From the NCBI GenBank assembly GCA_945872325.1, contig CAMBZY010000020.1:1-15175 (forward strand): a stretch of DNA of 15,175 bases. Direction: 5' to 3'. The position numbers and the translations under genes are program-made. Positions 6,057 to 13,059 of the stretch are shown here, piece by piece. Source of the stretch: Candidatus Kuenenia stuttgartensis (GTDB lineage: Bacteria; Planctomycetota; Planctomycetia; Isosphaerales; Isosphaeraceae). Position 1 is the first letter of the stretch; every line of letters starts with the position of its first letter. The notes under the pieces were generated by a model. The model saw only the letters and a program-made list of their open reading frames with translations, did no database searches and was not told the DNA's origin.

Positions 6057-9000
6057 TCATTGAGTCGGAGCAAAACGGCTGTCGAATCGAGGGCCTGACG
6101 ACTGACCGAGTCGGAGGTTTGGGCTGAGTCGAGGTGTGATTTCCACGGCAACCATCGTGCTCTGACGCTGAGGATCGATATTCAAGCCGATACTGGTCAG
6201 ATAATCTGCCCCGACCCTCGTGACAGATAGGTTCGACCCGAGTGAAATCCCGTTCCCGAAGTCATAGCTGGTCGAAAATGTCGAATACCACTTCGGGCTC
6301 ACCCAATAGCTGTACGATAGGTTCAAGGCGGAGGTGTTGACCTCACCGGTTTGAAGAATCGTGTAGCTCACTGTCGCATTGCCCTTGGGCGGGCGATTGA
6401 AGCTGAAGCCAGAGGTGATAATCTTCATGCCGAATGGGTCGTTTGTATGCTGGACGTTGGTTTTGTTGAGAGGATCGCCAGCGACTTCCCAGGTTTCAAA
6501 CCATCCGTTAGAAAACACCGTTGTCCGGTCGCCCACATACCATTCCCAGTTATAGGTGTTCAGGCCAAACTGTTCGCCGAAGTTATCCCGTCCAGCTTGC
6601 GGGAAATAGGTGGTGCTGACGTCGAACAGCATCCAGTCGATGATTCGCCGGGAGCCTTCAGGGCCACGCTTGGTTTGAAGACGATGGTTCCAGTCGAGTT
6701 TGACCGTCTGCATGGATTGGAGAACGTCGGTCGTACCGCTGATTGGCGAAAGGTTCCGCCTTGTGGCCAGCAGTAAAGGGTTGTACTGAGGTGGCAAAAC
6801 ACCTCCACCATAGTTTGTGAACGCGAAATAACGTCTGCCAAATTCGTAGGTGTTATCGTCAAGTTCATCCTGCACGCCGATGGAACGCAAGGCCATGGCA
6901 GAGTATGCGTCGCGATAATCCACTCCGAAGTTCATTTTGTGGTTCAGGCCATGAACGTTGAGGATTTCGCTCTCAGCGTTGTTATAAAGCTTCCACATCA
7001 TGAAGTTGGCACGCAAACCGGCGGCTCCCCAGAGCCTGCCTGTGGTCAGATTGTTCTGGCCACGAATGAGTTGTTGGACCTGATCCGTAGGCAAGTCGTA
7101 TGCCGGCAAGGCCTGATTGTATTGACCAGCCCATCCAATGGCTTGACCCTGCAAATAAGGAGTGATTTTGAGGGCACCCAGATTGATGGGCAGGTCGAGT
7201 TCATGACTGGTGAACAGGCGGCCTGAGCCGAATGAGCCGGATGTCTGGCTGATCGGATCATAAGGCTGGAATGCGAATAGGGTTGGGTTGTTGACCATGA
7301 CGTCTGTATGGACGTTGGCATAATCGGCACCGGTGTGGCTGTAGTGGGTCAGGCGGTCGCCCAGCCAGCTATCGGCAATGCGGTAATAATCGAGTTTCGG
7401 GAGCCACTGGGTATCGGTATAAAACGATTGCAGATTACCTTTTGCGAGTATAGAGAAAGCCTGATTCTCTTTCTGGCGGATGGCATAGACGGAGGTTTGT
7501 TGATCGAGGCCCGTGTCATAGAGTCGCTTGTAATATTGCTCAAGGAAGTAGCGGTCAGAGAGGTACCCGAACTCTGCCTGAAACCGGAAATCTTCGTCCA
7601 GTGGGGCATCGTCAGCCAAAAGACTTTGCATATGGCGGGCTGTGTATCGGCCACGCATGTAGTCATAAACCGGCACTTTGCTACGCTGATATCCACGGTT
7701 GCCCGATCCGGCGGGGCCGTCCGTGATCACGGCAGGGCCAGTACCGAGAACGTCAGTTCCCTTATCCCAAATCGTCCACCCATCAGCATATCCGTAATAT
7801 GAGCCAGGGATCCGTCCACCGAGTGCATCTTTCCCGAAATAGCCAATTTCCGAGCCGATGGCAGGTCCACGGGCAGAGAGGTAATCGAGGTCGAGGTTCC
7901 ATGTATCGATGTTCTTGGGCCGTTTGATGCCAAGCACTTTGAACATGGACCAGTCGGAAAGGACCTGCTGGCCAAAGTAGTTATTGGTGCGGAACTGGAG
8001 CTGCTTGAGGGGCATGTCCAGATCGTCCGGAGTCATGACGACCCTTGGGAAGTACATGATTGGCGTATTCCCAACATAAAACTTGCTTCGGCGAGCGTCG
8101 ATCTTCCACTCATAATCTGTTGCAGCGACAGGATCGAGCGAGCCTGTGATCGGGTTGCGTAACGGAACTTCTTCCTGCGTAAGGCGAACCAGATCGCTGT
8201 CGAACCTGTAGCCGGGGTTGGGGAATCGGCTTCCCGTCGTACTTGTTTTGACGCTGTCGATAATCGGTCGACCGATTTTCAGAGTCCCATCAGGCCCTGT
8301 CTCAGCCTCTCTCCACTGACTGATTCGATCAGCCTTGGTCTTGATCGGCGCAAGTAGCCCTGGAGCAAAGATATTCAGCTCTGCCTGAAGGGCTGTGAAG
8401 CGATCGGTTTTGGCGTCGTAATAAGCGGTTTCAGCACGGAGCATACGCTCGTCGCCATTGCCTGCGACTTTGCGCTCATCCATTCGGTAGATGACATTTC
8501 CCTCAAGGTAAACCTCAAGAGGCGCTTGGTTGGACTGCTTGAATTTACCACTTGTGTCGATCATGGTCGCTTTGGAAACTTCGTCGTCTGTGATCCAAAG
8601 CACAATTCTGTCAGCAGATAGATCGACGGTGCCAAACTGCGAACCGGTTTCCATGACCATGTTCACGCCGCCCTGAATCACCACGATTCGGGTCTGATTC
8701 ACGACTGGCAGTTCCTGGATCGAGAAGTTCTTGCTGCTGTCACGAGGGAAAATCCCGACCACTCGCTGAGTGCCTGGAATGACCTCAGCCGGAGCATCTT
8801 CTGGCTCGAGCGGAATGGGTGCATCGCCCAGAATCAAACTTGGAAGCGGAATCGACGACGCTGGCTCTTCAGGCAGAGCAGGGGGGATGGTTCCTCCCGG
8901 AGCGATTTGATTTGGAGCGTTCGATACTGGCGGATTTCCTCTCAATGGAGATCGGCCAAAGCCCGGTGGGGCTGCATTCGGATCCCTCACCTCTTCAGGT

Positions 9001-9791
9001 GATTGTGGCTCAAACGAAGGTGGCAATGCCGGGGACGGAGGATTGTCGAGCGGATTGGATAAAACGGGTGAGTCATCGCTTGTGGAAGCGGATCCCGCTG
9101 GTGCCTGAGCCGGGGTCACCGATTCATCCCTTGATGGAGGTGTCTCCATCTCCGGAGGAGCTTGTTGCTGAACAAACGAGGTCGGGCTGACCACTCGATT
9201 CCCTGATGGAGGATCTTCTGGATGCTCAGGAGCAGCAGCATCAGCCGGCGCACCTTTAATCTGGGAGATCGCAATATCCAGAGCAGACTTTGCTGCTGCT
9301 CCAAACGCTGATGTGAGCTTGGTCTGATCAATTTCAGCAGGCCCAACTTTACGCAACCCACCTGGTGAATAAGGCTTAAGCCTGACGGGGAGCTTGCTGC
9401 GGAAGGTCAGATTCGTATGGTCCAGAACCGTGGTAGGTCGTGAAGTCAGGCGGATATGGCCGGCGGCTTTGACTTCAATCCGCTGCATGAGCCGATTGCC
9501 GTCCTTGCCAGGTTCGACCAGCACCACGGCTTCATCTGCCCTGAGGCCTTCTCCATCCTGAGCGATCGACACCCGGCCTGAAAGTACCACCCAGTGCCTG
9601 TCACTATCAGACGACCAGACCTGAATGCGATCGGCGGCCAGGTCGACTGCCGGTGGATCGAGCCGTTGAAGAATCTGTGCCTGCACATTGGCTGATGTCA
9701 GCCAGACCCCGCACAGGCTTGTCAGCCAGAGGGCTCGCCAGAAGCGGGTCCTGTAGGGTTCAGTCACGATTTGTATTTTGAATGTGGTCAC
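6057..9791 (-). CDS. lptD: LPS-assembly outer membrane protein LptD (OstA/Imp)
   Basis: A protein of 1244 residues from GTG 9791, chosen because AAGGA lies 6 nt upstream and the signal peptide (hydrophobic 'ALWLTSLCGVWLTSA', cleavage near residue 38) then has normal length. ATG 9830 (GGGAG upstream) and ATG 9893 are alternatives. Residues ~47-136 form one OstA/LptA-like strand domain ('VDLAADRIQVWSS', 'LSGRVSIAQDGEGLRADEA'). About 180-341 is a Pro/Ala/Glu-rich linker. About 366-486 is a second OstA-like domain ('VVIQGGVN', 'LSADRIVLW', 'YLEGNVIYR', 'RAETAYYDAKTDRF'). The C-terminal two-thirds is the barrel, opening with 'FYVGNTPIMYFPRVVMTP' and containing 'FLEQYYKRLYDTGLDQQTS' and 'NLQSFYTDTQWLPKLDYYRI', hallmarks of LptD. 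The role is insertion of LPS into the outer leaflet, normally with LptE, which is not seen here. I find no cysteine in the mature chain. Length exceeds the usual ~750-800 residues of proteobacterial LptD. Confidence 0.87.
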   Translation of the reverse strand: MTTFKIQIVTEPYRTRFWRALWLTSLCGVWLTSANVQAQILQRLDPPAVDLAADRIQVWSSDSDRHWVVLSGRVSIAQDGEGLRADEAVVLVEPGKDGNRLMQRIEVKAAGHIRLTSRPTTVLDHTNLTFRSKLPVRLKPYSPGGLRKVGPAEIDQTKLTSAFGAAAKSALDIAISQIKGAPADAAAPEHPEDPPSGNRVVSPTSFVQQQAPPEMETPPSRDESVTPAQAPAGSASTSDDSPVLSNPLDNPPSPALPPSFEPQSPEEVRDPNAAPPGFGRSPLRGNPPVSNAPNQIAPGGTIPPALPEEPASSIPLPSLILGDAPIPLEPEDAPAEVIPGTQRVVGIFPRDSSKNFSIQELPVVNQTRIVVIQGGVNMVMETGSQFGTVDLSADRIVLWITDDEVSKATMIDTSGKFKQSNQAPLEVYLEGNVIYRMDERKVAGNGDERMLRAETAYYDAKTDRFTALQAELNIFAPGLLAPIKTKADRISQWREAETGPDGTLKIGRPIIDSVKTSTTGSRFPNPGYRFDSDLVRLTQEEVPLRNPITGSLDPVAATDYEWKIDARRSKFYVGNTPIMYFPRVVMTPDDLDMPLKQLQFRTNNYFGQQVLSDWSMFKVLGIKRPKNIDTWNLDLDYLSARGPAIGSEIGYFGKDALGGRIPGSYYGYADGWTIWDKGTDVLGTGPAVITDGPAGSGNRGYQRSKVPVYDYMRGRYTARHMQSLLADDAPLDEDFRFQAEFGYLSDRYFLEQYYKRLYDTGLDQQTSVYAIRQKENQAFSILAKGNLQSFYTDTQWLPKLDYYRIADSWLGDRLTHYSHTGADYANVHTDVMVNNPTLFAFQPYDPISQTSGSFGSGRLFTSHELDLPINLGALKITPYLQGQAIGWAGQYNQALPAYDLPTDQVQQLIRGQNNLTTGRLWGAAGLRANFMMWKLYNNAESEILNVHGLNHKMNFGVDYRDAYSAMALRSIGVQDELDDNTYEFGRRYFAFTNYGGGVLPPQYNPLLLATRRNLSPISGTTDVLQSMQTVKLDWNHRLQTKRGPEGSRRIIDWMLFDVSTTYFPQAGRDNFGEQFGLNTYNWEWYVGDRTTVFSNGWFETWEVAGDPLNKTNVQHTNDPFGMKIITSGFSFNRPPKGNATVSYTILQTGEVNTSALNLSYSYWVSPKWYSTFSTSYDFGNGISLGSNLSVTRVGADYLTSIGLNIDPQRQSTMVAVEITPRLSPNLRLGQSSGPRFDSRFAPTQ

Positions 9792-9797
9792 AGGCCG

Positions 9798-9802
9798 TCC
9801 TT
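9798..9802 (-). promoter_or_regulatory. Ribosome binding site favouring the GTG start of lptD
   Basis: AAGGA on the minus strand, six bases before GTG 9791. A competing GGGAG lies nine bases before ATG 9830. Confidence 0.45.
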
Positions 9803-10032
9803 GGCCTAGCCAATGATCAGTGAGTCGCATTCGGCCAAACTCCCAACAATGGCTTAGGTTCTTGACCAACAGGGAGAATCTTCCATGATTCATCCCAATC
9901 GTGATTTTTCCCCAGTCGCCTGGCCAACATCCTGTCGGCTCATCTGGCTGGCTCTCACGATCTCTGCATCACTCCAAGGCCCATGCCATAAAGTGAACAT
10001 AATCGCACAATCACGAACGAAAGCAATATCCG

Positions 10033-10106
10033 GGATTCCAGGAATCCGTCAAGCGGAGTTTGTCTGGATTCTCAAGGAATTCTCATGCGAACGGATTCAG
10101 GAATTT
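10033..10106. promoter_or_regulatory. Three GGATTC-n-GGAAT half-symmetric sites upstream of the FG-GAP gene
   Basis: GGATTCCAGGAATCC (10033-10047) is a perfect inverted repeat around a central A. GGATTCTCAAGGAATTC (10066-10082) and GGATTCAGGAATTT (10093-10106) are imperfect copies with different spacers. The units start 33 and 27 bp apart, about 150-225 bp upstream of the FG-GAP start. They could be operator sites; this is inference from symmetry and repetition only. Confidence 0.35.
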
Positions 10107-10243
10107 GTATGGAAAAAATATCAGGATTTGTTAAAGTTTATGGTGGATCGTTACGGACAAAGGATCGTCCGCGCCTCTGTGCAGTCGAAAGCAAGATGGC
10201 CTATCTCGAGTTGCACCAGCAACTTTCAGCTGATTCACACCAC

Positions 10244-10250
10244 GGAAGGA
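10244..10250 (+). promoter_or_regulatory. Ribosome binding site of the FG-GAP gene
   Basis: GGAAGGA, eight bases before ATG 10259. It decides against the 58-codon upstream extension to ATG 10085. Confidence 0.65.
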
Positions 10251-10258
10251 AGACAGCC

Positions 10259-11848
10259 ATGTTTAGCCCATTCATGATCGCATTAGGTTTGAACCGTAAG
10301 ACGCGGAAGCGTGCCAATCGGTCGTTTTTTCCTGAAGGCTTGAGTAATCTCGAAACCAAAGCGCTGATGACCGCCGTTCCAGCAGCGTTCGCCAACGCAT
10401 CGCTTGTCCTTGGTGGAAGGTCGCCTGTAGCAGTCGCCTGTGGTGACATCAATGGCGATAACCTGATCGACATGGCCACAGTGAACTTTCTCGATAATTC
10501 CATCTGGGTAGCCACCATGGGTACGGATGGGAAATTCCAGATGCCGAAACTCTATGCGGCCGGCCAGAATCCGGATTCGATTCTGCTCAAAGACTTTACA
10601 GGCGATAACAAGCCTGACATCGTGTTTACAAGTACATCCGACAATAAGGTTGGGATCCTGATCAACACAGGCAACGGCGTGTTTGCAGACGCCCGTTTTA
10701 TGGACGCTGGTACCGACCCTAACGGGCTAGTTGCAGGCGATTTTAACAACGACACACGTCTTGATTTTGCCGTGGCCAATGGTGGGAGCAACAACACAAC
10801 CGTGTTTTTAAGCAACGGTAACGGAACTTTCACAAGTGCCGGTAACTTTGTGACGTGGGCCAATGGTGCCTCCAGCGTAGCCACTGGCGATTTTAACCGC
10901 GATGGGAAACTTGATCTGGCGGTGACAAATCTCGACAGCAACCAGTTGAGCGTGCTCTACGGGGTTGGGGGTGGCAAAATGTCGTCTCCAACCACTTATC
11001 CGACTGGAAAAAGCCCTTACAGCGTCGTTGTTGGCGACTATAATCGCGACGGACTGGCGGACCTTGCGACGTGTAATTCTGTATCTCAAGATGTAACCGT
11101 GGTTTATGGGCTGGCGTCAGGTGGCTTCTCGACCTCGACATCCTATCCATCAGGTGGAATGTCGATTGCCATGACGTCCAGCGACTTCAATGGCGATGGA
11201 TTTTTAGATCTGGCCGTTTCGAACTTTCAGGAATCCACGGCATGCGTGCTTTTGGGCCAGGGGAATGGCAAATTCGACGCTCCCTTGAAGATCGGGGTCG
11301 CTCCAGGGCCAACCGATGTGATCGTGGCTGACGTCAATCGCGATGGGAAGCCTGATATCGTTACAGCCGACGCCATCAGCAACAACACGGCGATCATCAT
11401 CAATAATTCCGCCTGGCCGACCTCCATCGCGATGGCAGGGAATTTCACGAATCCAGCCTCACCAGCTTCCGGGCAAGTGCGGATCATCGCCACGATGGCG
11501 CCTGGGAACGTGACCAACGGCTCTATCAAGCTTTACAGAGACGGGGTTGCCTATGCGGCATCCCAGCTTCAGGGCAATTCCATCACCTGGACAGTCAATT
11601 ACAACGACGCAGTCGGCCGCGCATTCGTAGCCGTCTATGAAGGGACCGCCGGATTCTGGGCCTCGACTTCAGCTGAAGCCTTGCTGGTCAACAAATCACA
11701 GATTGGAACCCCGAGCCAAGGTGTCACACTCACTCCAACACCTAACCCGACTCCGACACCAGGCCGACCAGTGCGACCAACCCCAGTGAGGCCGATCAGG
11801 CCAGCCCGGCCCGTAAGGCCAACCCCACCAAGGCGTAAGACGCGTTGA
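10259..11848 (+). CDS. FG-GAP/VCBS-repeat beta-propeller protein with Ig-like domain and basic Pro-rich tail
   Basis: A 529-residue protein. Residues 13-38 carry an Arg/Lys-rich stretch then 'SFFPEGLSNLETKALM', resembling the 'LE.LE.R.L' N-terminal motif common on exported planctomycete proteins. Seven FG-GAP/VCBS repeats follow, each with a calcium-loop-like D-x-(N/T)-x-D core: DINGDN (63), DFTGDN (112), DFNNDT (161), DFNRDG (211), DYNRDG (260), DFNGDG (309), DVNRDG (358). Seven such repeats would close a seven-bladed propeller. Residues ~385-477 look like an Ig-like beta domain ('SGQVRIIATMAP', 'GSIKLYRDGVAY', 'AFVAVYEG'). The end (~487-529) is first Thr-Pro-rich, then a run of R-P-x units ending in 'RRKTR'. 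Probably exported or surface-located and calcium-stabilised. The ligand is unknown and no enzyme domain is seen. A hairpin at 11870-11895 follows the stop. Confidence 0.8.
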   Translation: MFSPFMIALGLNRKTRKRANRSFFPEGLSNLETKALMTAVPAAFANASLVLGGRSPVAVACGDINGDNLIDMATVNFLDNSIWVATMGTDGKFQMPKLYAAGQNPDSILLKDFTGDNKPDIVFTSTSDNKVGILINTGNGVFADARFMDAGTDPNGLVAGDFNNDTRLDFAVANGGSNNTTVFLSNGNGTFTSAGNFVTWANGASSVATGDFNRDGKLDLAVTNLDSNQLSVLYGVGGGKMSSPTTYPTGKSPYSVVVGDYNRDGLADLATCNSVSQDVTVVYGLASGGFSTSTSYPSGGMSIAMTSSDFNGDGFLDLAVSNFQESTACVLLGQGNGKFDAPLKIGVAPGPTDVIVADVNRDGKPDIVTADAISNNTAIIINNSAWPTSIAMAGNFTNPASPASGQVRIIATMAPGNVTNGSIKLYRDGVAYAASQLQGNSITWTVNYNDAVGRAFVAVYEGTAGFWASTSAEALLVNKSQIGTPSQGVTLTPTPNPTPTPGRPVRPTPVRPIRPARPVRPTPPRRKTR

Positions 11849-11869
11849 TTCATCTTGATTTTCAGCAAA

Positions 11870-11895
11870 ACAAGGGGGATGGCTATCCTCCTTGT
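11870..11895 (+). terminator. Hairpin downstream of the FG-GAP gene
   Basis: ACAAGGGGGAT (11870-11880), loop GGCT, ATCCTCCTTGT (11885-11895): 11 pairs with one G-U pair. It lies 21 bp after the stop. No T-tract follows; instead a perfect palindrome GCTGATATCAGC (11898-11909) does. Confidence 0.5.
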
Positions 11896-11957
11896 CCGCT
11901 GATATCAGCAGGAAATGTGACTCTGGTTTCGACATTTTAGGAACGGGCAGAAAAAAA

Positions 11958-12191
11958 CTTCCGCGTTTTAAGCGAGCCGTGGTCTATCGCCCTGCGGCTT
12001 CTTTCTAGCCGGTCTTGGCGCTAGCCCCGGTTAATTATCTTCCGCGAACCGGCGGCTAGATTCATACGCCCCGGTTATTCTCTTCTGCGAACCGGGGGCT
12101 ATCGCCCGGCGGCTAGGTTCAAACCAAGAAACCGATGGCTAGCTCCTCTTACCTAGCCGGGCTTAACGCTAGCCCCGGTAATTGATTGCCG
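11958..12191. repeat. Cluster of short CTAGCC/GGCTAG palindromic repeats (REP/BIME-like)
   Basis: Several diverged units are interleaved. 12004-12031 and 12152-12179 match at 24 of 28 bases (core TAGCCGG.CTT..CGCTAGCC). 12025-12052 and 12069-12095 are near-identical (CCCCGGTTA...TCTTC.GCGAACCGG). 11981-12000 and 12096-12115 match at 17 of 20 (CTATCGCCC.GCGGCT). Units fold as hairpins: CTAGCCCCGGTT (12021-12032) with AACCGGCGGCTAG (12047-12059, one bulge), and CCCCGGTT (12069-12076) with AACCGGGG (12090-12097). Confidence 0.7.
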
Positions 12192-12245
12192 TTGGCCCGA
12201 AAACGAAAACCATCCCATATCGGGAAGTGATTTCTAGCCTGATCC

Positions 12246-12920
12246 TTATTTCTTTTTCTGAGGCGGCTTTCTCGTCGCTTTCTCGAACGGGTCGACATTT
12301 TGCATTTCGCGTTCAATGGCGGCGATGTCTACGGATCGTAATAATTTATGGTCGTGATTCAATTGGCTGGCAACGGATTCGTCTTCAATCAGGTTCGAAA
12401 ATTCTTCCATCCAAAAATCGGTTTCTTTTGGAACAATTCCCTCCTGCTGAAGACCTTCGGTTCTGCCCAATGTGGGTGGGCGTTTGTTGGCCTGGGTGTC
12501 GATCGGGGGGAGGACCGGGCGTCTTGGATCCTCGAGTAACACCATAAAATCGTCGGCGCCGATCACTCTGCATTTACGACGCTGCGCACATTCGATAATT
12601 TGATTGTCCGAGGAAACAACGACGAGTTTTTTAGGCGCATCGTGCTTCAGAATCAGCTCAACGATCCGGACATCGGCGGAGGGTGAATCCGAGGCGAATT
12701 CGACGGTAATCCCATCGACCCAAAGCATCTTGGGCAAAACCTGAAGCTTCATCGAAGCATCAAACACCACTCGGGTGGCGTGTCTATCGACCGCCGAAAG
12801 CCGTTTTGAGAGCATTTTCAAGAGCTTCTCACGGGCTTTACGGAGGCGGTCAGGATCCTGCCTTGGGCCAGTCAGGCCCTGTGCATGCATCAGGTTATAG
12901 CCGTCGATCAAGAGTCGCAT
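12246..12920 (-). CDS. NYN-domain (YacP/Rae1-like) endoribonuclease family protein
   Basis: A 224-residue protein from ATG 12920; no Shine-Dalgarno is evident. Residues 1-~135 are a NYN (PIN-like) fold: 'LLIDGYNLMHA' with the catalytic Asp6, 'RVVFDAS', 'ITVEFASDSPSADVRIVELI' with a second acidic site, 'LVVVSSDNQII' with the conserved SSD, and 'CRVIGADDFMVLL'. YacP-type proteins cleave RNA using metal held by these aspartates; Bacillus Rae1 cuts mRNA on the ribosome. Residues ~140-224 are a hydrophilic, charged tail ending in 'KPPQKKK', without a recognisable domain. Cytoplasmic. The upstream NapH/NapG-fusion gene ends 139 bp before it on the same strand. The family call is firm; the RNA target is unknown. 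Confidence 0.82.
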   Translation of the reverse strand: MRLLIDGYNLMHAQGLTGPRQDPDRLRKAREKLLKMLSKRLSAVDRHATRVVFDASMKLQVLPKMLWVDGITVEFASDSPSADVRIVELILKHDAPKKLVVVSSDNQIIECAQRRKCRVIGADDFMVLLEDPRRPVLPPIDTQANKRPPTLGRTEGLQQEGIVPKETDFWMEEFSNLIEDESVASQLNHDHKLLRSVDIAAIEREMQNVDPFEKATRKPPQKKK

Positions 12921-13033
12921 GAGTGAATCAGTCGATAGCCGGGTGGAGCAAGTGCATTGTCAGACTTTGAAATTCGATTTGCCTGGAACGCAATCCATGG
13001 CCACGGAAACGATGCGAATCATTGACAGATTCG

Positions 13034-13052
13034 ATGATCGATCCGCGATCAT
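13034..13052 (-). terminator. Possible hairpin after the NapH/NapG gene
   Basis: ATGATCG (13034-13040) and CGATCAT (13046-13052) form a 7-bp stem with a 5-nt loop, 8 bp past the stop codon at 13060-13062. No T-tract follows on the minus strand, so this is weak. Confidence 0.3.
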
Positions 13053-13059
13053 TTGGAAA

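Larger units (their letters stand above)
9792..10258. other. Divergent intergenic region lptD / FG-GAP protein
   Basis: The 467 bp should carry both promoters. A 130-codon plus-strand frame (9885-10277) opens after GGGAG and has a hydrophobic N-terminal stretch, but it overlaps the FG-GAP start, lacks a lipobox and resembles nothing, so it is not called. Three related near-palindromes are described separately (10033-10106). No clear -35/-10 pair was identified. Confidence 0.4.
11849..12245. other. Convergent intergenic region, non-coding, mostly repeats
   Basis: The 397 bp between the ends of the FG-GAP gene and the NYN gene hold the terminator-like hairpin, a 12-bp palindrome, the repeat cluster at 11958-12191, and a final AT-rich 50 bp. 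I see no credible coding frame. Confidence 0.6.

Noticed and set aside
7308..7802. 164-codon plus-strand frame inside lptD
   Set aside because: Antisense shadow of the LptD barrel region.
10085..10258. 58-codon upstream extension of the FG-GAP frame
   Set aside because: No ribosome binding site, while ATG 10259 has GGAAGGA at ideal spacing and begins the expected N-terminal motif.
9885..10277. 130-codon plus-strand frame with GGGAG upstream and a hydrophobic N-terminus
   Set aside because: Looks superficially like a lipoprotein, but the residues before the Cys (QGP-C) do not make a lipobox, the rest resembles nothing, and it overlaps the well-supported FG-GAP start.
11635..11935. Minus-strand frames opposite the FG-GAP gene tail rich in G, V and W
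   Set aside because: Low-complexity shadow of the TP/RP repeat codons.
11958..12191. Possible CRISPR array
   Set aside because: Repeats are diverged, overlapping and irregularly spaced, with no unique spacers of constant length and no cas genes.
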